From positions 1 to 64,000 of the forward strand of contig JAIBJM010000006.1 in assembly GCA_020029535.1 (NCBI GenBank): a stretch of DNA of 64,000 nucleotides, in the 5' to 3' direction. Shown here piece by piece: positions 17,728 to 25,983 of the stretch. The notes under the pieces were generated by a model, which was not told the DNA's origin, ran no database searches, and saw nothing but the letters and a program-made list of their open reading frames with translations. Within the stretch, counting starts at the first letter, position 1, and each line of letters starts with the position of its first letter. The position numbers were made by a program, and so were the translations under genes. The DNA is from Gammaproteobacteria bacterium. GTDB taxonomy: Bacteria > Pseudomonadota > Gammaproteobacteria > Steroidobacterales > Steroidobacteraceae.

Positions 17728-19230
17728 ATGAAGCTCATTCCGGCAGCCACTGCCCTGTCGCTCGGTTGCCTGTTGACGCTGCTGGCCGCATCGGGCACGG
17801 CGGCCGATAGTCGCGGCGTCGCCAGCCAGCTGCCCGACATGGGCACACCGGCCGATCTGGCAATCAGCAAGGCCGACGAATACCAGATCGGCCGCATGGT
17901 AATGCGTGGCCTGCGCGACCAGAACCAGGTGCTTGAAGATGCCGAGATCAGCGACTACATCCAGCATCTCGGCAGCCGCCTGGCGGCGCAGACCCGCGCC
18001 GACGACAGCGACTACCGCTACTTCGTGGTCCGCGATCCGGGCGTCAACGCCTTCGCACTGCCGGGCGGTTTCATCGGGGTCAATTCCGGCCTGATACTGC
18101 TGACCGACAACGAGTCGGAACTGGCCGGCGTACTGGCGCATGAAACCGCGCATGTCCAGCAACGGCATATTGCGCGCGCCATCCAGGCGCAATCGCGCGC
18201 ATCGCTGACCTCCACGGCTGCCATGCTGGCCGCGTTGCTGATCGGGGCCGCCGGCGGCGGCGGCGACGCCATGCTGGGCGGCTTCGCCATAGGCCAGAGC
18301 ATCGCCCTGCAACAGACGATGAATTTCACGCGCAGCGAAGAGTCCGAAGCCGACCGGGTCGGCGTGAATCTGCTGGCCGACGCCAGTTTCAACGTCGCGG
18401 GCATGCCAGCCTTTTTCGAAAAAATGGCGCGCAGCGAGGGCATCTCGGATAACGGCCCGCTGGACCTGCTGCGCTCACATCCGGTCAACCGCGAACGTAT
18501 CGCCGAGACGCGGACCCGCGCCGCGCAATACCGCAATGCGCCGGTCAGCGAATCACCGTTATATCCGTGGATGCGCGAACGCCTGCGCGTGATCAGCGCC
18601 AGCAGCGAAGCCAACATGATCGGCTACTACTCGCGGCTGCGCGACGCCCGGGCGCTGACCGATCCGGAGCGCTATGGCGAAGCGCTGGCGCAGCTGCGCC
18701 AGAACCAGCCGGCGCGCGCCGCCACCACCTTGCGCCAGCTGACCGACACGCATCCGGACGTAACGGCACTGTACGGCGCATTGGGCGTGGCCCTGCAGGC
18801 CGCCGGCAACAGCGCCGAGGCCAGCACGGTTCTCGAACGTGGCTTGCAGCTGTTTCCGCGCAATGTGCCGCTGACGGTGCGTTATGCCGAAGCACTGATG
18901 CAGGACAAGAAGGCACGACAGGCTCACATGCTGCTGCTGGATCTGTTCAATGCGGTGCCGCCGACGCCGGCGCAGATACGGCTGACGGCACTGGCCGCCA
19001 GCGCCGCCGGCGATACCGGCGACGCGTACTACTACATGTCGGAATACCATCTCTCCGGCGGCGATCTGGCGTTGGCCAACCAGCAGCTGGAGCTGGCGCT
19101 GGCCGCACCCGACCTGACCTCGGTGCAACGCCAGCGTTTCCTCGCACGCCAGGAAGATGTGCGCGACTGGCTGCGCGAGCAACAGCGCGAACGACCGCGC
19201 GGCGCCCCACCCAACTTGAACACTCCCTGA
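17728..19230 (+). CDS. M48 family metalloprotease with TPR region (BepA-like)
   Basis: 500 residues with a signal peptide (about residues 1-26). The zinc site HETAHVQQRH (HExxH) and the downstream Glu ligand in ESEADRVGV are present. The C-terminal ~200 residues are alanine-rich tetratricopeptide-like helices (LRQLTDTHPDVTALYGALG, AEASTVLERGLQLFP). This is the BepA/YfgC layout: a periplasmic protease and chaperone for outer-membrane proteins such as LptD. It lies 12 bases before mlaA, so two outer-membrane maintenance genes are probably co-transcribed. Confidence 0.92.
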   Translation: MKLIPAATALSLGCLLTLLAASGTAADSRGVASQLPDMGTPADLAISKADEYQIGRMVMRGLRDQNQVLEDAEISDYIQHLGSRLAAQTRADDSDYRYFVVRDPGVNAFALPGGFIGVNSGLILLTDNESELAGVLAHETAHVQQRHIARAIQAQSRASLTSTAAMLAALLIGAAGGGGDAMLGGFAIGQSIALQQTMNFTRSEESEADRVGVNLLADASFNVAGMPAFFEKMARSEGISDNGPLDLLRSHPVNRERIAETRTRAAQYRNAPVSESPLYPWMRERLRVISASSEANMIGYYSRLRDARALTDPERYGEALAQLRQNQPARAATTLRQLTDTHPDVTALYGALGVALQAAGNSAEASTVLERGLQLFPRNVPLTVRYAEALMQDKKARQAHMLLLDLFNAVPPTPAQIRLTALAASAAGDTGDAYYYMSEYHLSGGDLALANQQLELALAAPDLTSVQRQRFLARQEDVRDWLREQQRERPRGAPPNLNTP

Positions 19231-19242
19231 TCGAGATCACCC

Positions 19243-19974
19243 ATGCCCCATTCGAGAATCGGTCTGCTGCTTGCTCTCGTGCTGGTCCAATCCGGCTGCG
19301 CGTCGCTGCCGAACGGCAAACCCGATTCCCGCGATCGCTTCGAACGCTTCAACCGTTCGGTGTACCGGTTCAACGACGCTGCCGACCGCGCCGTCATCAA
19401 GCCGATGGCACGTGGCTATGTGAAGGCGGTGCCGGCGCCGGTGCGCCGCGGCATCGGCAATTTCCTCAACAACCTGTCCTATCCCCGCACCATCATCAAC
19501 GATGTGCTGCAGGGCAAGCTGCGTGACGGAGCGCGCGACACCGGTCGTCTGGTGGTGAATACCGTGGCCGGACTGGGGTTCTTCGACCCGGCCACCCGCA
19601 TGGGTCTTGAGGCCAATGACGAAGACTTCGGCCAGACGCTGGGCAAGTGGGGTGTGCCGTCCGGGCCCTATCTGATGCTGCCACTGCTCGGCCCGTCGAC
19701 GATACGCGATACCGCAGGACTGGTGCCGGACGACTACACCACGGTACGCCACTACATCGACGACGATTACGTACGCTGGGGGCTGATCGTATTGAACGGG
19801 CTGGACGCTCGTGCCGGTCTGCTGGACACCGAGGGCGTGCTGGACGAAACCTACGATCGTTACGCCTTCGTGCGCAACTCCTGGCTGCAGCGTCGCGAGT
19901 ACCAGGTTCGCGACGGTGATGTGCCCGCCGACGATCTGCTCGACCCGGAAGCCGAAGCGGCGCCGGCGCCCTGA
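19243..19974 (+). CDS. mlaA: MlaA (VacJ) family outer-membrane lipoprotein
   Basis: 243 residues with a lipobox (VLVQSGC). Family motifs: FERFNRSVYRFND, GNFLNNLSYPRTIINDVLQG, DEDFGQTLGKWGV, GPYLMLPLLGPS. It removes phospholipids from the outer leaflet of the outer membrane and passes them to MlaC. The other mla genes are at 32308-35313, separate from this gene. The C-terminus is Ala/Glu/Pro-rich. It is convergent with the DEAD-box gene at 20008; a small hairpin (CCGAC-AAC-GTCGG, 19993-20005) lies in the 33-base gap. Confidence 0.96.
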   Translation: MPHSRIGLLLALVLVQSGCASLPNGKPDSRDRFERFNRSVYRFNDAADRAVIKPMARGYVKAVPAPVRRGIGNFLNNLSYPRTIINDVLQGKLRDGARDTGRLVVNTVAGLGFFDPATRMGLEANDEDFGQTLGKWGVPSGPYLMLPLLGPSTIRDTAGLVPDDYTTVRHYIDDDYVRWGLIVLNGLDARAGLLDTEGVLDETYDRYAFVRNSWLQRREYQVRDGDVPADDLLDPEAEAAPAP

Positions 19975-20007
19975 CCCCGGGCACTCACGCAACCGACAAC
20001 GTCGGCA

Positions 20008-21150
20008 TCATGCGAAGTCCCTGGTGGGCGAGATGACCCCATCACGAACCCGCACACACTGCATGACGATCCCGAGCTCGCGCTCGTAACGGCGCACGAG
20101 GCGAGCTTCGATTTCCGTGACCAGCGAGAGGGCCATGCCCCTCGCACCGGCGCGTCCGGTGCGACCCACCCGGTGCAGATACCCCTTGCTCAGCGTCGGC
20201 ACGTCGAGATTGAAGACGTGGGTTATCCCGGGGATGTCGAGACCACGGGCGACCAGGTCGGTTGCAATCATGATGCGGATGGCGCCACTTCGAATCCCAT
20301 CCATTGCCTGCTTGCGGGTCATCTTGTCGAGCTCGGCGCTCAGATCCGCAACGGCCAGCTTGTGATGGGCGAGTCTGGCGGCAACCCGTTCCGCGACCTC
20401 GTTGCGATGTACAAACACGATCGACCGGGGGACATCGAACGCGTTGAGCAGCTTGCGCAGGACGTCCGGCTTGTCGCGCTCCTCGCAGACCAGATAAAGG
20501 TGCTCGATGTTGTCGCTAACCGCCACCGCACCCGGACGAACCCGTTCCGCATCGGGAGACAAGGTGGCGATCACCTGCCGGGTCTGCGGCCCAATCGTCG
20601 CGGACGCGAAAATCAGCTGCCGGGCCGGCGGCGCCGCGCCGACGATCTTCTGAATCCAGTTCAGGCTTTCATCGTCGAGTAAACGGTCTGCCTCATCGAC
20701 GACGATGCTGCGCAGGTGTGCGGTCTTGAGCTTGCCGCGCTCGATCAGCTCCACGATGCGCCCGGGCGAACCCACCACGACATGCGGCTTTGCCTTGAGC
20801 TTCTCGATCTGTCGATCGGTGGGCGTCCCGCCGATCAGCAGCACCGAGCGGATAGACCGACCGGCGTTCTGTGCAAGGTCGCAGGATTGACGATGGATCT
20901 GAATCGCCAGCTCGTGCGTGGGCGCGACAATCACGATCTGGGTCACCGGTTGCGCGGGATCGAGACGCGTAAAGAGGGGCAGCAGATACGCCAGGGTCTT
21001 GCCGGTGCCCGTCTCCGCGTTCAGACAGGCATCCTTCCCGGCCATCAACACGGGTATCGCCGCGCTTTGAACCGGCGTCGGATCGATGATCTGCTGTTTC
21101 GCCAGGGCGGCGATCAGGTCGGTCGGGAGCTGCAGATCGCTGAATGTCAT
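20008..21150 (-). CDS. DEAD-box RNA helicase
   Basis: 380 residues. Motifs in order: Q motif (DPTPVQSAAIP), I (AETGTGKT), Ia (APTHELA), Ib (GSPGRI), II (VVDEADRL), III (SAT), IV (SIVFVHR), V (ATDLVARGLDIPG) and VI (HRVGRTGRAG). It unwinds or remodels RNA in the cytoplasm. The C-terminal tail is very short, so target specificity cannot be guessed. It is divergent from a second DEAD-box gene at 21252 across 101 bases. Confidence 0.95.
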   Translation of the reverse strand: MTFSDLQLPTDLIAALAKQQIIDPTPVQSAAIPVLMAGKDACLNAETGTGKTLAYLLPLFTRLDPAQPVTQIVIVAPTHELAIQIHRQSCDLAQNAGRSIRSVLLIGGTPTDRQIEKLKAKPHVVVGSPGRIVELIERGKLKTAHLRSIVVDEADRLLDDESLNWIQKIVGAAPPARQLIFASATIGPQTRQVIATLSPDAERVRPGAVAVSDNIEHLYLVCEERDKPDVLRKLLNAFDVPRSIVFVHRNEVAERVAARLAHHKLAVADLSAELDKMTRKQAMDGIRSGAIRIMIATDLVARGLDIPGITHVFNLDVPTLSKGYLHRVGRTGRAGARGMALSLVTEIEARLVRRYERELGIVMQCVRVRDGVISPTRDFA

Positions 21151-21251
21151 GGGATCGAGCTCGCAACGACGGGCCGCAACACGCGCGTTCTGCGCATGCG
21201 GCGCATTGCTGGACGGCCCGTGATTCTAGCAGGCAACGAGTATCATGCCGC

Positions 21252-22505
21252 ATGCTGTTTTCCGAACTGGGATTGTCCCCCGAGCTGCTTCAGGCCACAG
21301 CCGAAGCGGACTACGTAACGCCAACGCCGGTCCAGGTGGCGGTCATTCCAGCAATCCTGCAAGGCCTGGACGTGCGCGCCCGCGCGCAGACGGGATCCGG
21401 CAAGACGGCCGCATTTGCCTTGCCGATGTTGCAGCGACTGCTGGGTCGGCCAGCGGCGAACGATCGGCGGGTCGGCGGGCTGGTTCTGGTTCCGACGCGC
21501 GAGCTCGCCAGCCAGGTGGGCGAATCGTTTCGCGCTTTCAGTCGCTACCTGCCGCAGCCGATCAAGGTGCTCACGGTGTTTGGTGGCGTATCCATCAACC
21601 CGCAGATGATGGCCCTGCGCGGGGGCGCAGATATCGTGGTAGCCACGCCAGGCCGATTGCTCGATCTGGCCGACCACAACGCCCTGCGCCTGTCTGCCGT
21701 CAACACATTGGTGCTCGACGAGGCGGATCGTCTGCTCGATGAAGGCTTCGCCGACGAGCTCACTCGAGTGCTGGCACTGCTACCCGACCGTCGCCAGAAC
21801 CTGCTGTTCTCCGCGACGTTTCCACCGGCCGTGCAATCTCTTGCCGAGCTGTTGCTGCGCGAGCCGGTCCGTATCGATATCGCCGAGACGGCTGAGACCT
21901 CGCCGGACATTCAACAACGCGCCATCGCCGTCGATCCCGAACGCCGCACGCAACTGTTGCGCCATTTGATCGAGCATCATGGCTGGAAGCGGACACTGGT
22001 CTTCGTTGCCACGAAGTACGCCACGGAGCACATCGCGCTGAAACTGCAGCGCCTGGGATTTACCGCGGCCGCGTTGCATGGCGAGCTCAGTCAGGGCGTA
22101 CGCACCGGGGCGCTCGCGGATTTCAAGGCCGAGCGCACGCAGGTCCTCATTGCGACCGACGTCGCTGCGCGCGGTATCGATGTGACGGAGTTGCCTGCTG
22201 TGGTGAACTTCGACCTGCCCCGCTCCACCGACGATTACCTGCATCGCATTGGTCGTACAGGCCGTGCGGGTGCGCATGGCGTCGCCGTGAGCTTTGTGAG
22301 CGCCGCGACCGAAGCGCATTTCCGGCTGATCGAGAAACGCAATCGCTTTCGTCTGCAGCGCGAGCGGCTGCCAGGCTTCGAGCCGATCGCGACAGCACCG
22401 GCGTTGGCAGGCCCGGGAGCCGGAGGCGTCAAGGGAAAGCGCAAGAGCAAGAAGGACAAATTTCGCGAAGCGGCCAGCCGGGGAACGCGCGGCGCGGGGC
22501 ACTGA
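21252..22505 (+). CDS. DEAD-box RNA helicase, RhlE-like
   Basis: 417 residues from the ATG at 21252 (MLFSELGLSPELLQ). Motifs: PTPVQVAVIPAIL, AQTGSGKT, PTRELASQVG, TPGRLLDL, VLDEADRLLDEGF, SATFP, TLVFVATK, ATDVAARGIDV, HRIGRTGRAG. The C-terminus is basic (KGKRKSKKDKFREAASRG), as in RhlE-type helicases, which helps binding to structured RNA. It is only distantly related to the divergent neighbour, so this is not a recent duplication. It ends 2 bases before the convergent DUF6152 gene. Confidence 0.95.
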   Translation: MLFSELGLSPELLQATAEADYVTPTPVQVAVIPAILQGLDVRARAQTGSGKTAAFALPMLQRLLGRPAANDRRVGGLVLVPTRELASQVGESFRAFSRYLPQPIKVLTVFGGVSINPQMMALRGGADIVVATPGRLLDLADHNALRLSAVNTLVLDEADRLLDEGFADELTRVLALLPDRRQNLLFSATFPPAVQSLAELLLREPVRIDIAETAETSPDIQQRAIAVDPERRTQLLRHLIEHHGWKRTLVFVATKYATEHIALKLQRLGFTAAALHGELSQGVRTGALADFKAERTQVLIATDVAARGIDVTELPAVVNFDLPRSTDDYLHRIGRTGRAGAHGVAVSFVSAATEAHFRLIEKRNRFRLQRERLPGFEPIATAPALAGPGAGGVKGKRKSKKDKFREAASRGTRGAGH

Positions 22506-22507
22506 GG

Positions 22508-22918
22508 TCAGCGCGATGTGCCTTCGTTCGGAGCATTGCCGGTAAAGAGCCGACGTCCGTCCGGCAGCGTGATGGCGGAGGTGTTGGCGGTCGGCGTGCC
22601 GTTGCGCGCCCGCCAGCCTTCGGCGGTCACCGCGGTACCCGGCAGCAGGTCGTCCTTGCGCCATCCCCGACGGAACAGGGCGTTGGCGGTCGCGGTTTCG
22701 AAGGCCCAGTTGACCACCTTGCCGTCCTCACCGGTCACATCGATGTAGATCCAGGCGTGAGGATTCGACCAGCGTACCGAGCTCACCTTGCCGGCCACCT
22801 TGACCGGCCTGGCGATGTCGAACTCGGCCGAGAACGAGTGGTGCGCGACCACCGGCTGCGCTGCCATCCCCACAATGATTGCCGCGGTCACACCAACGGT
22901 TTTCAGCGTCATGTTCAT
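22508..22918 (-). CDS. DUF6152 family exported protein
   Basis: 136 residues with a signal peptide (MNMTLKTVGVTAAIIVGMAAQPVVA) and the family's HHSFSAEFD start of the mature part, then VKVAGKVSSVRWSNPHAWIYIDV, a one-domain OB-like fold. Function unknown. It is the last of three overlapping genes for secreted proteins (4-base overlap with the one upstream). A decayed relative may lie at 1307-1511. Confidence 0.88.
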   Translation of the reverse strand: MNMTLKTVGVTAAIIVGMAAQPVVAHHSFSAEFDIARPVKVAGKVSSVRWSNPHAWIYIDVTGEDGKVVNWAFETATANALFRRGWRKDDLLPGTAVTAEGWRARNGTPTANTSAITLPDGRRLFTGNAPNEGTSR

Positions 22919-23766
22919 TTTGCCCCTTCGGTGGTGGCCTTGGCGCGTGCCTCGTCCCTGACTTCCTTGAGGTGCTTCATATCCTGATTGTCCTCGAGGC
23001 AGGCCACTTCCAGCATCTCGCCGGACTGGCGGTTGATGGGTATCTGGACGGTCCAGGGACGTGTGTACGTGCTGAGATCGGTCACCGTGGCTCGGTAGTC
23101 GATCCTGTCGGCATTGACCGGCGTGAACCGCTCGACGACCGTCGCCGCGTGGCTGATGAGGTCGCCCACCTCGTTCAGCCAGGCCTTGCCGTTCAGATTC
23201 TTCGTTTCGACCACGAGGGTATCCCCTTCCCAGTGGCCAATCGAGTCACCCTGCCACAGCCGGATCGTGTCGGGCAGGTGCGTCTTGCGGTTGAGGTACA
23301 CGGTCCGCCACGCCATCCGCTCGTGGAGGAAGACGATGTGGTCCGGGGTCTGAAAGATGTGAACCGGCGCCGGCACCCACATCGACCGCGGCACCCCGGC
23401 CACGAAGCAGTGGGCGGTCGGGTCGTCGTACCCGCGCTCGGGACGGGCCCGACTCGCCTTCTCTGCCCGCGCCCAGGGTCGATACGGCAGCTTCCCGTCC
23501 GGGGGATCGATGATGACGCCGCGGCCACCGCCGGTGAAGGTTTCCTTGTGCGGCTCGAGCCCCCAATTGGCGCCGCCGTGATCGGACTGGAAGAACCCGT
23601 TGAGGTCTGGTCTGCCGTCAGGCGTGCGCGCCACCGGACCAGGGGGCACAGGCGAGGCGGCGGGCGCCTGCGCGCCCACCTCGATCGACAGCAACGACGC
23701 CAGCATCGCCACGACCAGCAGCGTGCGTGATGGAACATGTGTGATGCTCATCAGGTGAGCACTCAT
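22915..23766 (-). CDS. Secreted protein of unknown function, paralogue of next gene
   Basis: 283 residues from the ATG at 23766, chosen because it overlaps the upstream stop by 4 bases. A signal peptide follows (LLVVAMLASLLSIEVGAQA). The mature part shares a pattern with the 23763-24521 product: RTPDGRPDLNGFFQ, a YRPWA segment, a PGVPR-like AGVPRSM, GHWEGDTLVVETKNLN and YTRPWTVQIPI. I know similar pairs, usually next to DUF6152 genes, only as hypothetical proteins. No catalytic motif is obvious; conserved Trp and Asp residues suggest a beta-rich binding or enzyme fold. Confidence 0.8.
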   Translation of the reverse strand: MSAHLMSITHVPSRTLLVVAMLASLLSIEVGAQAPAASPVPPGPVARTPDGRPDLNGFFQSDHGGANWGLEPHKETFTGGGRGVIIDPPDGKLPYRPWARAEKASRARPERGYDDPTAHCFVAGVPRSMWVPAPVHIFQTPDHIVFLHERMAWRTVYLNRKTHLPDTIRLWQGDSIGHWEGDTLVVETKNLNGKAWLNEVGDLISHAATVVERFTPVNADRIDYRATVTDLSTYTRPWTVQIPINRQSGEMLEVACLEDNQDMKHLKEVRDEARAKATTEGAK

Positions 23767-24521
23767 GGCCGCGGATACCAGGTCCGCGGATCGCGCTCGA
23801 AGGCGCCGTTGGCCTCCTCTGCCTCCGCCTGGCACTGGTATTCGAGCAGCCGGTCCATGTCTTTGTGCCGATGAAGAGGCATGCTGATCTTCCACGGCCT
23901 GGTGAACACCTTCGGATCCTCGATCGTCGCTTCGTAGCGCAACGTGTCCGCGTCAAGGAGCGTGTATCGCTCGACCACTTTCAGCGCTTCGCTGTGGAAG
24001 TTGCCTGCCATGTCGAACCAGCTGCGGTCGTTGTAGTCGGTGACGTCCACCACCAGCGTGTCGCCCTCCCATCGTCCGCGGGAGTCCCCCATCCAGAACT
24101 CCAGACCCTCCGGCGACCGGGTTCCATTGGTGTAGATCAACCGGTGCACCTGCGTCCATTCGAAGGTCATGGCGATCTGGTCGCGGCGCTGAAAGATCTG
24201 GAACGGCCATTCCATGTACATGATCCGCGGCACACCTGGCAGGTAACAGCTCGCCAGCGGGTCGGCGGTGGCACGGTTGGCGAAGTTCTCGAGTTTCTTC
24301 TTCGCCGCCCAGGGCTGATAGGGAATCTCGCCTCCTTCAACGACGCCGCGGCCGGCCGGCATCCCCTGACGGGCGACATGGTCCTGCAGGTCGTACGACG
24401 CGCGATTGCGTACCTGCCAGATCCCCTGAAGATTTGGACGACCGTCGGGCATGCGTGGCAGTGTGCCCTGCGCGAGCGCGAACGTCGGGACTGCCAGCAG
24501 AAGCCATACGACGAGTCTCAT
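23763..24521 (-). CDS. Secreted protein of unknown function, first of a paralogous pair
   Basis: 252 residues with a clear signal peptide (MRLVVWLLLAVPTFALAQ). The pattern shared with its neighbour includes RMPDGRPNLQGIWQ, YQPWAAKKK, DPLASCYLPGVPRIMYMEW, GRWEGDTLVVDVTDYND and FTRPWKISMPL. The CYLPGVPR Cys is shared as CFVAGVPR. The gene lies 51 bases after the efflux outer-membrane gene on the same strand, so it could be read through from the RND operon. Function unknown; co-occurrence with a paralogue and DUF6152 suggests that the three act together in the envelope. Confidence 0.8.
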   Translation of the reverse strand: MRLVVWLLLAVPTFALAQGTLPRMPDGRPNLQGIWQVRNRASYDLQDHVARQGMPAGRGVVEGGEIPYQPWAAKKKLENFANRATADPLASCYLPGVPRIMYMEWPFQIFQRRDQIAMTFEWTQVHRLIYTNGTRSPEGLEFWMGDSRGRWEGDTLVVDVTDYNDRSWFDMAGNFHSEALKVVERYTLLDADTLRYEATIEDPKVFTRPWKISMPLHRHKDMDRLLEYQCQAEAEEANGAFERDPRTWYPRP

Positions 24522-24572
24522 CGGGCGCGGATTATATCCGCGGAGGCGCCGGATTGTCCCGGTCCGCCGGCG

Positions 24573-25982
24573 TCATGGCGACGCCGGTTCCGACCAACCG
24601 CCGCCCAACACCTTGTACAGGGCCACAACGTTCATCAATTTCTTCAGGCGGGTATCGATCAATCCTTGTTGTGCGCTGTACATTGAGCGCTGTGCGTCGA
24701 GGACATCCAGATAGCTGTCGACGCCGCGCTCGAAGCGGGCCTGCGACAGCGAGAAGCTCCTCGCCGTGGCATCAGCCAACGACCGCTGCGCAGTAATTTG
24801 CTCATCAAGAGTGGCGTGTGCGGCCAGTGCATCGGCGACTTCGCGAAACGCAGTCTGGATCGCCTTCTCGTACTGGGCCACCCTGATATTGCTCGTCACT
24901 TTTGCGACGTCGAGATTGGCGCGGTTCGCGCCACCAGCAAACAGCGGCAAATTGAGTTGCGGGACGAAGCTCCATGCGCCCGATCCGCTTTTGAACAGAC
25001 CGTTGAGCTCGTTGCTGCTGCTGCCGGCCGATCCTGTCAGTGTAATGCGCGGATAGAACGCCGCGCGCGCGGCCCCGATGTTGAACTGGGCGGCTTTGAG
25101 CTGGTGTTCTGCCTGCAGCACGTCCGGTCGACGTTGCAATAAATCCGAGGGCAACCCGGCCGGCAAATCTGCGACGGTGCTGACCACGTCTCCCAGCGAC
25201 GCCGGCGCCAGATTGCCCGCAATTGCCGTGCCGACCAACAGAATGAGTGCGTTACGGTCTTGTGAGATCAGCGTCGTGTAGCGCGCGAGGTCGACGCGCG
25301 CCGTATCGACGCTCGTCTGGATCTGGCGCAGTGTCAGCTCAGAGGCGGCACCCACTGCGAATCGCCGTTGCGTAAGAGTGTAGCTTTCGCCCTGGCTTTG
25401 CAGCGTCTGTCGCGCGAGCGCGAGCCGCTCCAGATCGGCGGCCCACGTGAGATATGCATTGGCGACCTCCGCAATCAGGGTGATCTGGGCCGTCCGTCGT
25501 GCTTCGGCCGTCGCCAGAAATTGCTCGAGCGCCTGGCCATTGAGGCTGCGCACGCGGCCGAACAGGTCGAGCTCGTAGGCACTCACTCCCACGTCGGCGC
25601 TGTATTGGTGCGACGTCGTCGGCGCGCCGGTGGCTGACAGGCTCGCCGGTGTCCGATTGGCATTCGCGGAACCCGTGGCGCTGATCTGCGGCCAGCTGTC
25701 CGCTCGCTGCACCCGATACTGCGCACGTGCCTGCTCGATGTTGAGTATCGAGACACGCAGGTCACGATTGTTCGCAAGCGCGAGCGCGATGAGTTCGCGC
25801 AGCTTGGGATCGGCGTAAAAGTCGCGCCACTCGATATCCACCACAGATTCTCCGGTGGAGTCGGCCTGATCGGGATACTCCACGGCAACCGGAGCCGCCG
25901 GCCGGTCGTAGCGCGGAGTAAGGCTGCAGCCTGCCACCAGCGTCGTTACGAAGACACCGATCAACAAGGTTTGATATTTCAT
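24573..25982 (-). CDS. Efflux system outer-membrane lipoprotein (OprM/NodT family)
   Basis: 469 residues with a lipobox (LVAGCSL). Two outer-membrane-factor repeats with long helices are visible ([63 protein letters not shown]). It forms the trimeric exit duct of a tripartite efflux pump. It starts one base after the RND permease stop, so the three pump genes are one operon. Confidence 0.95.
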   Translation of the reverse strand: MKYQTLLIGVFVTTLVAGCSLTPRYDRPAAPVAVEYPDQADSTGESVVDIEWRDFYADPKLRELIALALANNRDLRVSILNIEQARAQYRVQRADSWPQISATGSANANRTPASLSATGAPTTSHQYSADVGVSAYELDLFGRVRSLNGQALEQFLATAEARRTAQITLIAEVANAYLTWAADLERLALARQTLQSQGESYTLTQRRFAVGAASELTLRQIQTSVDTARVDLARYTTLISQDRNALILLVGTAIAGNLAPASLGDVVSTVADLPAGLPSDLLQRRPDVLQAEHQLKAAQFNIGAARAAFYPRITLTGSAGSSSNELNGLFKSGSGAWSFVPQLNLPLFAGGANRANLDVAKVTSNIRVAQYEKAIQTAFREVADALAAHATLDEQITAQRSLADATARSFSLSQARFERGVDSYLDVLDAQRSMYSAQQGLIDTRLKKLMNVVALYKVLGGGWSEPASP

Positions 25983-25983
25983 C

